Assembly (NCBI GenBank): GCA_019843655.1
Contig: JACDQD010000104.1
Location: 3,100,001 to 3,164,000, forward strand
Direction of reading: 5' to 3'
Origin: Lethocerus indicus
Lineage: Eukaryota; Arthropoda; Insecta; Hemiptera; Belostomatidae
Length of the DNA stretch: 64,000 nt
Below, one piece after another: positions 1-14,100 of the stretch (position 1 is the stretch's first letter; every line of letters begins with the position of its first letter). The position numbers and the translations under genes were made by a program. The notes beneath the pieces were generated by a model. The model was not told the DNA's origin and did not search any database. It was given only the letters and a program-made list of their open reading frames with translations.

Positions 1-3000
1 TGCTCTCTAAACCGAGGGCATTAAGTACGGATCTAGTATTCAGCTCTATAGATTATGTTACACAATCCTAACGCCAAGTGCATATAGAAGGGGCACCACC
101 AATGCGATTTAAAAAAGTACTACATAATAGAGTATAATAAACACGCTGTACGGTACATGTTTTCGGAACTAATGAACATACTGGGTGTCAGTAAATCAAT
201 TTTTAGGTACATTTCATATTAAAAACATAATATCGTCGCGACATCGCTAACAACTGAAATTGAGGTTATTTCCCACGTAAAGGACCCGAGTTCCGACTCA
301 AGGTTGAAAGAAGAGAAGAGAATTCTTCGTGAGAAAGAACCGCCCCTTGCCTCCACAACGGGCGCCCCACCGGTCTCGGGACATTTCTTTCCAAAACGAA
401 ATTCAGACGAGCTTCAACATTGACGAGCTCCAATTTCCTTCCAAGACCTTGATCCCAAACCAAAGCGGCCGTGTCGGTAATTGCGGCAACCGAGAACGGA
501 CGAGATCAGAGGCCAATTATCCTACAGAGAGGCCCTGCTTCACCTGCAGCCACGGCAAGGGTACCAACGCGCTTTCGCTGCTGCCCTCATCCATCCACCC
601 AATTCACCCCGTGGCCCGTCTCCTCTTTAATACAAACCAATTATGCGTTTCGTTTATCTGACGTGTGTGTTATTGTGCTGTACTCGACCTGCGGCCGAGA
701 ACCCTATAGAAAGTACATTCCGAGACGTGACCTCACTGAAAACGGCAGTATCGAGTTAGAAATTTTCCTGTCTCAATTAGCCGACTTCAGTTAGAGTGAA
801 ATTTTTCCGAGGCTACATGCCGAGTTCAATATTTAACTCGAAGTACCGAGCTCGAACGGCGCATTTTTTTAACCACGGCACCGGCTCATTCCATTCCGAA
901 GAGGCGCTCATCAAAATGAATTCCGTATAAATATTCATGCGTGACTCAGAACGAGAGGAGGCACGGTCACAATGGATTCCTGCATACTGTTATGGACCTC
1001 TTTAAAACACGACTGCTCTTTGGAACGCCCTATTACGGGTGAAATGCACGAAATGAAGAGCTTTAAATAGAACGAAACAAATGTTCTTGAACAAATATTA
1101 CAGAAAAGGCCTAAAATAATAGGAGGCGACGGATTTTCATACAAGGCCGACTTTTACAGGTTTTTATTCTCTTCGGGCTCTATTCCATTTGTACTTACAT
1201 AAACAAAGTATTTACATCGGAATACATATATAGTCATTCTCTAAAGCGTGTAGATATCTAACTTGTAGATCAACCATGTTTGGAGATTCAAGACAACGTT
1301 CTTCACTATGACATTACGACAGCCCTCACTGTATAAGAGTAGACAATAGCTTTCAGTTTAAATGGGATTTTAGGTACCACATACATAAATAAAGCTATTG
1401 CTATGATCTCCATCGAAATTTAACAAGAAGAATCATAAATCATTCCGTCGGAAGACAGAATCCCAGATGCTGGCAGGCTATTAGAACAACGTATATTTTA
1501 TTTTTAATAAAAATCATTTATTTCAAACTAGTAGTTAGAAGGGACCGGAACCGCTCCCCCTAAGCCGGAGCGAAGGGAGTCACAAATGATAATGGGGGGT
1601 CTCTCCCCTAAGCAAACGGCCGACAACAAGGGGGAGAGGGAGATTAGTCACGCTGAAGCCGAACCCAAAATGCTGACAATTGCACCCGGTCGTCTCGCTC
1701 ACGTCCATCCCTTTTTACTTGTTTTACGCCTTTCAAGGGCCCACTTCCTTTACACATTACAAATACTGGGTCTTCGATCCCGATTACGAGACTTAAAAAG
1801 TGTCGATCTTTAACGCTAGAAGATTTTCTTTCGGTATAGAGTTAAACTATTCTAATATGACCCAATACACAACGACACAATTTTTCGTATAGACTACTTA
1901 GGAGTTTAAAAACGAATGATGAGCGGGCGCCAAATTTATAAAGGAGGCGGCGGGTACGGTCGATCTTACATAGAGGACGAACAGACGGACAACTTGGGTC
2001 GGGAATTAAGGGGGGAGAAGGGGCGGCCTTGGGATTCCAGTGCCACAAGTCGAGCGAGAGCCGGCGACGAGGCTAGCCGGGGCCCAGGGGCTAGCCTCAA
2101 TACACAACCCAACCCCGCAGCAGACCCCCCCATTCCCAATTAACGGAATACGGGGAAAAGATACGCTACCGACAGATGGCAGTTCAAATGATACGGTTGA
2201 CCGAGGGCACCGGGTTCAATGTGTGACTCATCGGCGGTTCGACTATGGTCACTATTCGTTTTCATTTCAAACTCTCCACTTCAGAGCCGCATTATCCCAT
2301 TGCCGTAGCATATAGCACGATTCCGCTTTGTCTTATTGCCTCACGCAAAGCCTCGTCTATCATCACATTTCGTTTTCCTTCCAACATCCACCACGCCCTG
2401 CACGAAGCGCTATCGTGGCTCCGTTTCATGAACCGACTTTTACAGTAATATGAAAGATTCATTCTTCATAGTGTTTATAACTCCAAATCGTATACTACCG
2501 TTTCTCTTTTACGTCCGTACGAACTGAAATGTCCGTAAACACAATCGGGAGGTACAAAGTGAAACTGCAGGTATAGTAATTTCCTGTCAACGTCAATTTG
2601 GGCATCTACACGAGTGCAGTTCCGCCGGAATGTTATTCAGGAAAAGTTATACTCGGCATTGAACAGCCGGCATCCAAAAAGCATTAAGAGCGAGTAAACA
2701 CAGCGGTAGGTATTTCCCTTTGAGTTTTAGCTGTGCGTTGAACCGACATCCCCGCACGTCTTTATGGCGCCCTGGCTCGTCATAGCGCTATCCATCTTCC
2801 AGTCAGGGATCTCCGTACATAAAGGAAAGACTAGGCCATAACCAACGGATTCTTTTACCCACGTGATTCCTAACGACTTCCCGCCCTCTGTTCTCCACAC
2901 CTTTCTTTGAACCGGCACATAAAAGGGATAGCGGCAGTAGAACCCAAGTTCCGGACGAAATTCCTCTCTCGGGACAAATAGCTGTATATTTCGAATTTGC

Positions 3001-6000
3001 AGCAAATGGAAATATGTGCGGGAATAGATTCCGGTTCCACTCGTTACACGCCGGGGTGCTAAGATGAATGTGACCTGAGCCGAATACTGGGATATTTCTC
3101 AATTTTCTGTACGTTAGAATGACATTGAAGGTCTATTCATCGCTCTCTCCGGTAGAATTCTTCGCTGACCTTACTAAATGAAACTGAAATATTTGACAGG
3201 AACATTTTCCCAACAGACCAATTGTTAACTGTCCTTCGCGGGGCACTAAAAATTAAGCTCCCTTTTGAAATGTGGGACGCGTACGACACGAGGCATGCGG
3301 AACTGAGCTTTTAAATCCCAGGAAGCCGGCTGGCAGTGTGTCGCCAGTCGCTGTAAAAGCAAACTTTATGACGCGTCCGTCCCGGTTGAATCATACCCCG
3401 GACGCCATTTAACTCATTCCCTCACTAGCAGGCCATTATCTAATCAGTCAAGAAATTATTTCATTTTTTCCTGGAACGCATTAAACAAATATCTACACTC
3501 TAATTATCACTGAGTAATTATATTTCACCGCGGGGAATTTTATGGAATTTTTTCGAGGGATTAATTTTCGCAGTTTTTAATCTCGTAAAAGCTAACCGTC
3601 GGGTTCGAACCTAGACATTATGATTAGTGGCAACAGTTTAATAAAAATAATTAATAAAAAATACACATATTAATGGGAAGTGATATTGTCAAAGAACTAA
3701 AAATTGTAACCATTAATTTTCCAACGGACAGTTAATGATCAGGACAGGAGTGATTCCTATGAACGAAAGTGTGAGTAATGACTCTGCCTACGCATTTAAA
3801 AAGAAAAAATGAGAGACGATATACGTATCAACACTAGAAGAAACTCTGGCGCGTCAATTTATGATTGGCTTCGTAGACTGACTGATGAACTATTATACGG
3901 ACAAGAGAGATATACTAGTGAGTCATTCTCTAGACGATAAATTAGCGCTAATGAATAATGGTTTTTCTGTAACTTGTACAGCAGACAGCGAAGCTGTAGT
4001 AAATTAATCTGCGGCCTATCGAATGGCAAATATTAATTTTATTTATTTAGCAATTATAAATTATGCACGTTTTAATTAAATTATAAAATATAAGTGCACG
4101 CAATAAATTCTAATGCATTCAGCGAAACCCCCTTCCATCAATCGAGGGCTATGTTGACCCCCCCACCCTACAGCAGTTAATTTTGCTTTTTATACTGTAC
4201 AGGCAAAAAAAAGGTTACAAATCATTTTATTACCGGAAAGTTAAAAAACTAATTCGACCAGTTCTGCCCACTCGGATGGAAATCCGGAATGCGTAAATCC
4301 AACCGAGGATAACTTCCACAGAGGGAGTGCATTGAGAGGATAATATGGACTCGTTGAATGTCGATAATGAATTACAGTAATGTTAAACTTCAGATCCAGA
4401 ATGAGGGCGTAGGCGCATAGACGAAAACTGTAACCTACACAGGACAAAAGACTGGGAGGCCGATATCGTCTGGTATGTTAATGACCGAAATTTCCATTCT
4501 CGAATGCGGCAGACGTCGTGTGTGGTGGTGACCGTGGCAGCTAGTAAAAACCGAACAGCTTTGTTCCTCCGGCTTTACGACCGAGCGCCCTCGATAACAA
4601 GCTTCAGTTTTAACACACAGCCTTTTCTCTTATTGATTTATCCTTCGTGTGAAATTATAACTGTGATTTTTTTAGTTGAATACAAATAAAACCTTGGTAA
4701 ATTCTAAAGCAAGCCAAAGAGTCCTATAAATATTTCTGCAATCAAATTGTTCCGGACAGAACATGTCACTAACCTAACTGAATTGTAAAATACCGCTGCT
4801 AATCAAAAATGTCAAGTAAATTCTTCAAACACATTGTTCACAAGTGAACAGAATTGTTTTATCCTTGTGAATGTTATTATCAAATCCTTGTAGAATTAAA
4901 TAACGAACAAAATCGATGTTGTGATGCAACAATGCTGTAAAGCTCTGTACAATGGTATGTCTATAGGTGATAACGCCTGCGGAACGATGTAAGCGGGTGG
5001 CAAACGACCGTTCTAAATCGACTTGCCAACGGGCACAAAGGATTCGACTCCGACCATGAATGAAAGCAAACCTTATTGGTGAAAGTCCGAGCTTTCCAAG
5101 TAACAGCAACACACGGGAGAGAGAAAAACCCCCCTATATTAACCATAACAAAGCAAAGCATATAATGATTTGCCTGGAAGAAGCTGGAAAGTAGTGAAAA
5201 AAAGTGAAAAAGGGAAAGTGCGCAGTGAGCCTCCCTGACCAGCGGAGAAACTAAGCTTACTCAGATCCCGTAGGACCGAGAGTTACTTAAGTTGAGGGCG
5301 ATTGTTATCGAAACCTATAAAAGTTTAATGTTTCGAAACATTAAAACATCACCAGAAACTACGCATGCAACATTTATTTATGCTTTTAACAACTCAAGAA
5401 CGCTCGTCGCCGATGTCTGTGTCTCTGCGGGGTATGGTACAATGGAAGGATGCCAAAGCGAGCTTTCCATTACAAACGAATCTGGCTACGTGATCGGGCT
5501 TTACAAAGGCGCAGTAACACCTAAGCTAGCCTCTAGCTATCTCCGGCCCACCAAGCAGTCACTATAAATTCATTCGGAAGGCGCTAATCCGTTTTTCATT
5601 TAATTTTACCGAATGTGGTATAAGAAAGGGAACGTCAGTTCACGCAAAAAGTGTGGAATAGGTTGCAGAAATCTGGTGGGGTGAATTGTATTAGTACAAG
5701 CCATTTAAATAATAATGAGACGCGTGGCGTTGGACCCGTTTTGGAATCTCGCCTTCAGTATCCCGTTAGTAATGCGCCGAGGTCTAGTGAAGGTCCAAAC
5801 AAGGAGTCAACGGAGAAAGACTCCAGAGTGGATAGGGTAACCGGCCATTTGCGGACGTCGCCAGTATATTTTCAACAAATGACATTTATTTTATACCCTG
5901 TGTGTGCCATTTGAAATTAATGTGTAGACACTGTATGAGAGTTATGCCCATGAGCAGTGCAGATATATACATGTCTGTGTTGTTTCTTGGGCCCATTATA

Positions 6001-7680
6001 TTTGAGTCTAAGGGACATGAGGTGATGAAGATGAAAAGTATATGCGCTACGGTTAAATTGTTGGAAAAAATACTTCGAACATGAATTATACACGCCGCGT
6101 TTCTATTCTTAAGAAACAAATCGATTCCACAGACTATCTACCATTAAGCCGTCACGAGTTCTATTAACGGAGTGATCGAATCGAAAACAACGATGTATTT
6201 CGACGTCCAGTTTTTTTTTCTCCTCGCTCACAACATTTCACCTCGGCCACTCGATCGTAATATCTACGGCCATTAATTGTCATCCAAAGCTTTCTAAGCC
6301 TTCTAACAAGTGGAAAGGAGGAGTTTTTCCTCCGAAAGTGTCCCGGCGAGATGGAGCGTGGCCAATCCTCCCCATCGCCAACTCTGACCCAGATAAAGAG
6401 AGCGACAGCGTGAAAAACTACCGGCCTTAATTTGTCGGCGGCTTTTCCCAGTTTTCTTTTCCACCCCTCTCTGCACGCGATTGAAAGATCCCCCCTTCCT
6501 TCCAACAAATGGTGCAACACCGCTCCTGTAAACTGCAACGGACGAATCAATTCCGTCCGCTGCGGGAAGTCGAATTACGTCGTTTTGCGAAACTTCGACG
6601 TGAAATCGATTCTTCACCGTACACCAGTTGCGCAAACATAATGTGACATAAACTTTCCCACAGGTGGGATTTCGATAGCCCTCGTGCAACATGGGACCCT
6701 GGCCGAAGAAACTTGGCGGTTTGGCCGACAGGTCGTGAGGCATATCCGAAAGTGGAACCTTGTAACTCCGTAACCGCAGATATGTTGTACATACGGCTTC
6801 AAATGAGAAGAGTTTGCGATTGACTTGGAGTGCGGTCACATCCCAGGAGTGGGTTGTTCTAATTAGGTGCCTAAGCGACAAAGTATTATGAAAATTAATT
6901 CTCGCACAGACCAATGCGTCCGACCCGACTTGGCAGTTCGGTCGTATGCATGATACTAATGGCACGCGGGCACATTAGATATGCGCGAGGTGACACTACC
7001 GGCCGAACCCAAACCCTCCTTAAAGATGGTCATCGACCATCGGAGGTTGGTCGGAGGGACGGGGGCACTTAGATATTCGAGAGGCGAGCGGGCGGGGAAC
7101 CTCCTATATAAAGGCTTCCACACGAGGCCCCCACCAGTAATGACACATTCTATGGGGCTATTTCCTTTAACGACGTTGGAAACGGGGCAGTTAGCACCGC
7201 ACCACAGCGACACCTACCTGACCGCTCTCATTATCCATCTGAAAATATCACGCCTCGATATGAGTGCTGTGGGAACACCGTTGCGTCAAATTAGTATCGT
7301 CCAGCTCGTATAACTGTTTAAATAATAGCCTGAAACACTACAGTCGAGTAGTCTCAATTTTACTGACACGCACTTCTTTCCGAATTAAAATATGCAATTA
7401 TTATCAAGAGCGTGCTCCCCAATTGAAGGCGATAAACGACGTAATATTTTTCATCGACTACTGAATTCCTCGGACTGGTTTGTACTCTTAATAATTATTC
7501 CCAGTTAGCTATTCTATAATATTCCAGTTGCAGAACTTGAGACCATTCCTTGCTTTTTATATTGCGCGGGCACGATATACCGGACATTATAAAAACCCCA
7601 GTATTGCCGATTGAAAACTAGAGGAACACTATTATTTCCTGCAACGAAATCCATTATCTATTGGTAGTAGATTGGTTTAA
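1..7680. other. noncoding, AT-rich; no gene recognised
   Basis: Mixed AT-rich sequence with moderately GC-rich patches at about 300-650, 1540-1700, 1910-2160 and 6200-6960. Open frames here match no family. The longest, on the minus strand within 6303-6965 (220 codons, GTG start), overlaps several other open frames on both strands, which points to local base composition rather than coding. AT-rich stretches around 3450-4120 contain many TTAATTAA/TAATTA-like words. No RNA gene or mobile element was seen. Confidence 0.5.
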
Positions 7681-7920
7681 ACCGGCCGCAACGTGTTCGG
7701 GCGTCGCCCACGACGCTGGGTCCGGCCTTGGCAACGACCCCGCGGGGTCGCGACGCCGACGTTTTCAAAGGCAGACAAGCCAACTGTGTTGAGCCAACAC
7801 TGGCCGACTATTAACAGTCTAGAGGCCGCTCGACCTTGTCGTATATATCCCACCGCCGAAGACGACTTTCCAATCTACAAGTGCGGTCGTTAGTCCGGCC
7901 GGCAAGTAGGACACGGCTCG
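7681..7920. other. CpG-rich island with palindromes
   Basis: A sharply bounded CpG-dense block in AT-rich surroundings. It holds a 6-bp stem with a 4-base loop at 7701-7716 and a perfect 16-bp palindrome CGACCCCGCGGGGTCG at 7735-7750, followed directly by GCGACGCCGACG. An unassigned 66-codon plus-strand open frame (7693-7893, non-ATG start) spans it. It could be an intronic regulatory island, an old GC-rich insertion, or an alternative promoter. Confidence 0.5.
7735..7750. repeat. perfect 16-bp GC-rich palindrome
   Basis: CGACCCCGCGGGGTCG is its own reverse complement, with eight base pairs in each arm and no loop. It sits inside the CpG-rich island, 18 bases after a smaller hairpin. Confidence 0.85.
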
Positions 7921-8419
7921 CTTAACCAGTTGGCACCGCCGTTTTAGCTTTAATTGTAACTTTTGTAGCCAATGTGCTCGAGCGCATTGCTACTGCTAGT
8001 TGACAAACTCATTTCTTCGATGTGAAAAGCGGGAACTTGTTTTTTCTTTCTCTCCTTGACTTCGGTCCAAGGTCCCAATAATCGACCTTCTAAAGTTGGA
8101 ATTCTTATTATTTCTGTAGTTACAATGGATAAACCACCCGGGCCTTAAGGAAACATATACTAGCCCCAGACGGCCAGGAGGGAATGGTATGGCGCACTAA
8201 ATTACTAAATTTTTCAAACCACCAAGTAATGACGGGGCATCATCCGAGCCGCCCTGTCCCAAGACTCAAATTAGAAATAAAATGAAATCGCATACTGTAG
8301 ACTAGAAGGGACATTAAGAATATACCGCTAAACGGCGGATCAGATAAGTCCCCTTATACAAACCAATAATTTTTTATTTCCGGATTCGAATTAAAATGAA
8401 GTACCGAGTCGTGCAGAAC

Positions 8420-8454
8420 ACACAAGTGGGGCAAGGTGGACACAAGTGGGTCAA
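8420..8454. repeat. two-copy 20-bp tandem repeat with CAAGTG core
   Basis: The 15-mer ACACAAGTGGGNCAA occurs at 8420-8434 and again at 8440-8454, a period of 20 with one mismatch inside the shared unit. CAAGTG is both an E-box form and close to the NK-2 homeodomain site; binding is inference. Confidence 0.7.
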
Positions 8455-8825
8455 CGAGAGGCGGAAAGTACGGAGTAAACGGAACAAAGAGAGAAATGGG
8501 TAAAGAAAGAGGAGAGAGGTAGAGAGACTTGGCTGCGAGACGACGACTGAGGGGGCATGTCTGGCGCCTCTAGATTGCTCCATCGCGTGCAACACAACAC
8601 GGTATCGGGGATCACGCGATTCAACCATTGAAATTTAATATAACAATTTCACTTAGGGTATAATCCACAGGAAAACCATTCTTTCTAAAGTGGGCTCGGC
8701 TTACAACTTACTACAGATAGTAGTACTACGAAGTACACAAAGCTATATATATATAGAACCGATTCCTTTTTTTCTTTTACAGAATAATAATTTCCACCTA
8801 GTAGAGGATCTATAATACTATCATT

Positions 8826-8860
8826 TGACAGGATACTTTGCCTGACAGGGTACTTCGCTC
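8826..8860. repeat. two-copy degenerate 17-bp tandem repeat
   Basis: TGACAGGATACTTTGCC is followed directly by TGACAGGGTACTTCGCTC, an imperfect head-to-tail duplication. No function is apparent. Confidence 0.65.
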
Positions 8861-9379
8861 CGAAGGTTGTATACAGACGAAAAGGCCAAACCGGTCTATT
8901 CCTGAACGGAACACGCGAGTGGCAACAAAACACTCTCAGCCCTTTCTTTTGTCCTCTGACAGTAATGACTGAGAGACTGATTCTCTGACTTGAACCGCGC
9001 CAATTACCTTATTATATCGAGTATGTTACAAACGGCACCTACAACCATGTGTTACGACCAAACTACAGGAAGGAAATGCACGAACGGTATATATTACACA
9101 GTTTTAACAGCCAGACTTACATTCCTAGCATCATTTTGAATTGGCGCCGTAGGAGGCAATTGAGTTTTTTCCCGGCGTAACAACTCACATTAAACACGAA
9201 GAAAATTGACTTTGCGGTTGAGACACCACACATTACGGCCTCTGCCGGTAGGTCAATACTCTCCAAATGCCTGTTAAATGTAAAACAAGTTTTCGAAGAA
9301 AACATACAACTTCAATACATTCAACAAATATAATATTTAGTGTGTTTCAACAGTGTTAAGACTGATCTTCTCTTTTTTT

Positions 9380-9395
9380 ACATAATGCATTATGT
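9380..9395. repeat. perfect 16-bp AT-rich palindrome
   Basis: ACATAATGCATTATGT equals its reverse complement. It contains ATGCAT flanked by TAAT half-sites on both strands, a layout that can bind POU/homeodomain dimers. Function is inference. Confidence 0.75.
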
Positions 9396-10850
9396 TCTAT
9401 CATTCTTTTATTTTTCCCCAAGACACAATGCTAAGAACATCTTAGTGCGTACGTCATCAATGATGAATATAATTAAAGATTAATTCATTTTCGTATAAAT
9501 ACCAAATGAAGCATATCTTCAAGTAGTTAAAACGGTGATTTAGGAGAAAGGCTCGCATCAATTAATCGTATACAGTCTACTATTCCAGTTCTCGTTGGTT
9601 TCTCCCCGTAATTAATCCTGAACTATATTCGATCGTAGCTTAAGAGGGAGCCCGATACAACAAACAATAATCGCTCTCACGGAGGCTGAATTTCACCCAA
9701 CAGACGCGTATTTACTGAGACCAATTAACAGGGGTAATGCCGCTTGAACTCGAAAAATAAAGAAATTGTTGAAGACATCGATTCAGAGGGAATGAGAAAA
9801 GTCGGGGAGCGTTTCGTTTTCCCAGGTGAGGACCCAGTTACGGGTCTGTGAACTGTTTAATTGCAAACAATAAATATAATTTAAGAATCTGTCCTGTTTA
9901 GAGATACCACGTTCTTCTCAACTTACTCTCTGAATAAGGAAAAACCAGGTCGGGGTCGGGGTGGCCACTAACGCTATAGAAAGCATTAACTGCTGAGAAC
10001 AAGTATAAACATTCAAATTATATGAAAAGCTTAATTAAATGAGAATTTGGTACCTAGAACATTACAATTGTAGATCTAATTCAAACTATTAGTCATTTCG
10101 TGTTGCGCAGGACTTTGCTCCCATTGACAGTCAAGCTATTCTTGTAAGGGATCGGGACCGAATAAGGTGACCTGTGCCTGGTAAGAACTAGTTTCCGCTT
10201 CCCTTCGATTACAGAGTAAAATGAGTCTTTAACGACTAATCGTACAGTATGTGAAGGCCACGGCAATTTGGACTAAGCCGCAATTAAACCCGTCACACAT
10301 GCCTGTACCTCATAATAGGAGCGGTGGGAGCGAAGACGGAACAGTTCATGAGAGAACTGTTTCCACTCAGGTGATGCATTTACGGTACTCTCAATCTGGC
10401 GGTTCGAGAATCACTCGGCTGCACAGTATACCGTTGTTAACTAACGTTTGGTAAAAATTAAATAAAAGATCTCTAAAGCTTAATTTTAAGTGTAAATGGA
10501 ACGGAACTAACAGTTTTGACAACAACATCATTAATTACATTGTATCAGCTAAAAATAAATATTTAGAAATTGTAGGAATGATTTACATGCACTGCCTATG
10601 TGTTTTAGAACATAAAAATAGTGAGGATAATTTTCCTTCCTCGGAACGGACCTATCGGAAGTCATCTGAATATTGCGTCAATGTTGTGTTGAGAAGAAGT
10701 ATGGACGAACGCGCGACCTTGTATAAACGCAGTTTGCATTACAAGTTACGCAACGCGCAACAAAAGCGCCCACTTATTAACTTTCTTCGTCAGAGCTGCG
10801 GGGAACAAGTCTTTTCAAGCTGGGGTTAGTGCGGCGGAAAGAAGTGCAGC

Positions 10851-11125
10851 AAATCTGCAGTATTCTCCGGGGGTCGGTGTGCGCTTTCTTAAGGCGGAAA
10901 TAGGGTCGGCAGCGTCACGAAGTGTCCCGGATCGGGCGAGTGGCCGTTATTCGGCGGCGGCGGCGGCGGCGGTGGGGTTGGATGCGTGTCCGGCCAACAA
11001 TGGGGAGGTGCGCGGAACAACCGATTGGATCCGGTCTCGGTCCAGCCCCTGAGGACAATGCCTATCGAACGGTCTCCTCCAGGCGGCTGAGATCGCGACA
11101 ATCAAAAACCGGCCGCCCCGAGTAA
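10851..11125. other. GC-rich block containing a (CGG)7 repeat
   Basis: GC/CpG-rich interval with open frames on both strands (10889-11101 minus, proline-rich through the repeat; 10922-11125 plus, arginine-rich through the repeat). Both are readily explained by the trinucleotide repeat and local composition. No family is recognised. Confidence 0.5.
10952..10972. repeat. (CGG)7 trinucleotide repeat
   Basis: Seven uninterrupted CGG units within a GC-rich block, followed by GTGGGG. G-rich on the plus strand. Confidence 0.9.
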
Positions 11126-14100
11126 CTGGGCCACGTCAATTTTCTTCTTCAAAGACTTTTTCGCATAAGAATTCTCATTGTTACGAAACAATGCGGGCGT
11201 TAAGATGAGGGACAATTGTTAGAGCCGTTCAGGAAACGCTATAGGGTAAATTCCCCAAAAGGAGCCAACTTTCCTCTACGATAACAAATCGCACACATTA
11301 ATTATCTGTTATCGGACATTTTTCCTCTCTGAGACTAGTTTCCGAGGCATTCACGCTATCACGACATTGGATATCATACCATTTAGTTATTACAACAACA
11401 ATATTCCTACTATTGCTCAATAAATCTACGCGTTATGTAAATAAATTTATTTAAATATTAGCGTTAGCTGAAAATACGAGCTTATTTTTTAGGGTCAGTC
11501 AAGCAGTTTGTTCCTAATGGTTATGTCCGTATGGACTAATTCTCATATACTGCACGAAGAATAACTTTACATTATAGTTGAAAACACCTGTGTTGAGGTC
11601 CACGTACGTAAAATTCATATCTGGGATGCAGCCATAAATCTGTTATTACGTCTGGTGAAAAGAAAAAGTTTTTAAAAATTGAATTCAAAGACAAAGAAGT
11701 CGTCCACTAACGGTTACAAAATAAAATGGTAAGTAGAGCGGAGCGGGGAGGGGGGCCCGCCTCGCCTCCACACGGCCCACTAATCTCCGGCGAGAAAAGC
11801 AGCGCGCCCATTGTACAGCGGAACGCGAATGTCTCTTTTTAATAACTGCGGATAATATAAACGGCTCGTTCTCTCTCGTCGATGTACTACTTTCTTAGGG
11901 ACATGTTTTCCTTCTTTTGTGCCTTACCGAGCGGTACGCCTTACCCACTTACCAAACGCAGTTAGTTCCAACTTGCAGCCTTGGTTAAGGGTATCTACGG
12001 CCATATCACTAAAGTACATTTAAGTTCATCCCAAGAAATATCTTGTCAGGTTATTAGTTCTTTTCTATCGTAGGGATTCATCTATTACTCGGAAACATAA
12101 TTCTAAATATGATCTACAAATTATGTACCCGCTGAATACGATCTGAATTTTCTCGTACTGCATTCCCTAACTTAGGTTATTATTCTTATGTCCCATTTGT
12201 AACGATATTTCATTATATATATCTGCAGATATTTCGGAGGGACGTCGGATTAAATAGACCCTAATAAAGACAAACAGTGGGCCTCGTCCTGCAAAGGGCA
12301 GCTGCAGCCAAACGCCCTGTTTTCACTCCCTTAAAATTAATTCTGGCCCTACGGGCCCGACGCGTTAATGAATAACTGTCCTTCCCGCTTATATTTAGGC
12401 TACACACACATGTACACACACTTGTGCGCACAATTACTGAACTCGGGATATAACTAGTACTCCCCAGAGACAGAATAATTAGAAGAAGATATATAACCGG
12501 AGGGACACATGTAATAAAAACGCGAAATTGGAGGAGTAGCGTGGGAGGGCCGAACGTGAGGAAAAAACAAGACTTTATCCTACCGACAAAAAACCAGACG
12601 TATCTTATATGAGTCATCGCCTTCAAACTAAACGCTGCTTAACAAGAGATAATGTCAATTTCTGACCCGACCATAATTAAGTCCTGGGAAGCTTTTCAAA
12701 ATTAACGAGAACGTGGCGTTGTTCAATGTCGAGGGCAGACAGGCCTTTCCCTTTGGACCTCAATTAGCAGAGTTGAACCCACCAATGAAACAATGAAAAA
12801 CCTCGTCGCAGCTAACTAATACACGACATGAATAAATCAGATCATTACATAATTTATAATACAAAGGTTGATAATGTACCATAATTTCTCGAATTCAGAT
12901 TGGTATTTCATTGGTATGTGTGCTCTCCGCTAGGAATCTGGTAAATACTAATACTAGAACTAGCATTAACATCTGGTAATACTAGTACAATGAATAAATT
13001 TAAAAATGAGCTACCACGCTATACACAACGTATGTTTACCAGTAAAGAATGTAATTAGTGACGACAACGAAAAGTTTCTTTATTTCCACCTTTAACACAC
13101 TACACCTGTAAAAGTATACGAATGAAGACCGATTCTTCAGGTCGTAAGAAGGCAGGAAAGGGACACCGGAGCCGAGTGAGGATTTTGAACTGTCGGATCC
13201 TATTTATACAACCTACGGTCTGGTTCCAGAGGCAAATCCCCTCCCCCTCCCCTTTTGGTTATATTTATCCCGGAACACGCAATTGTCCGGGGCGCTTCCG
13301 TTCTCGGAAATTGTGCCACCCTGCGAATTCTTTACTAGAGTACGACAAAGGTCAAATTACAATAGAACCCTATTTAAACCGGCCGTAGAATTAATTCAAG
13401 TGACAAATTGTGGACGAGAGGAGATATTAATGTAAATCGGGTTAACAAAGTTAAATAGCGGAGAGGGCCTTGGGGAGGGGGCTAACTTAATAAATTCGGA
13501 CGGGAGGACGTCCGGTTGGCGGGGCGCCTCATCTAAAATGTATGGAGCGAACCCTGGGCGGGGGCCTGAGCTGGCAGCTAAACTCCGGTATTACAACAGG
13601 CTGAGAAATGCGCAGCAATTACATTAGCTTAGCAGAAATATCTTCGCTGGGCGATAGGGACCAGGCTTGAGACTGGAATTGTCCCTTCATTGCTTACAAA
13701 CCGGCTACAATGCCGATGGCTACCTAACTACAGAAGGGAATCGGATTATCGGCTCTGGAGCCCAGATAAATGCCGGAGTTTGTTATATAACTTGTAGTGC
13801 TTCTTGCCCCCGCTGGAAAACGAGATACACCCTGGGGGTCCGGGGAATAAAATTAGACAGGAGCGTTAATAGAGGAGTACTACCCGAAAACCAACTTTCA
13901 AGCTTACTAACTGAGGTTAAACTTTCCAATATAGTTACATTTTTCCACTCCTTTGAACCGGAAGAATGGTCGGATAATGTAACTTCCACATAAAAAACTA
14001 ATTTGTGTAAAAAAATGTATAATATAATAAATAAAAATGAAAATTGTTTTACAGGACCCGGAGATAAAAATGTAACTATATATATAATCACTCGTGATTT

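Larger units (their letters stand above)
7921..10850. other. noncoding AT-rich interval; no gene recognised
   Basis: Holds two short tandem duplications (8420-8454 and 8826-8860), a purine-rich run at about 8486-8528, a short TATATA run near 8743-8754 and a 16-bp palindrome at 9380-9395. The open frames are short and unrecognised. Confidence 0.5.

Noticed and set aside
3596..3616. GGTTCGAACC word resembling a tRNA B box
   Set aside because: The flanking bases do not form a 5-bp T stem, and no A box or acceptor stem is found upstream.
10889..11125. Proline-rich and arginine-rich frames over the (CGG)7 block
   Set aside because: Both arise from the trinucleotide repeat and GC-rich composition; no conserved motif.
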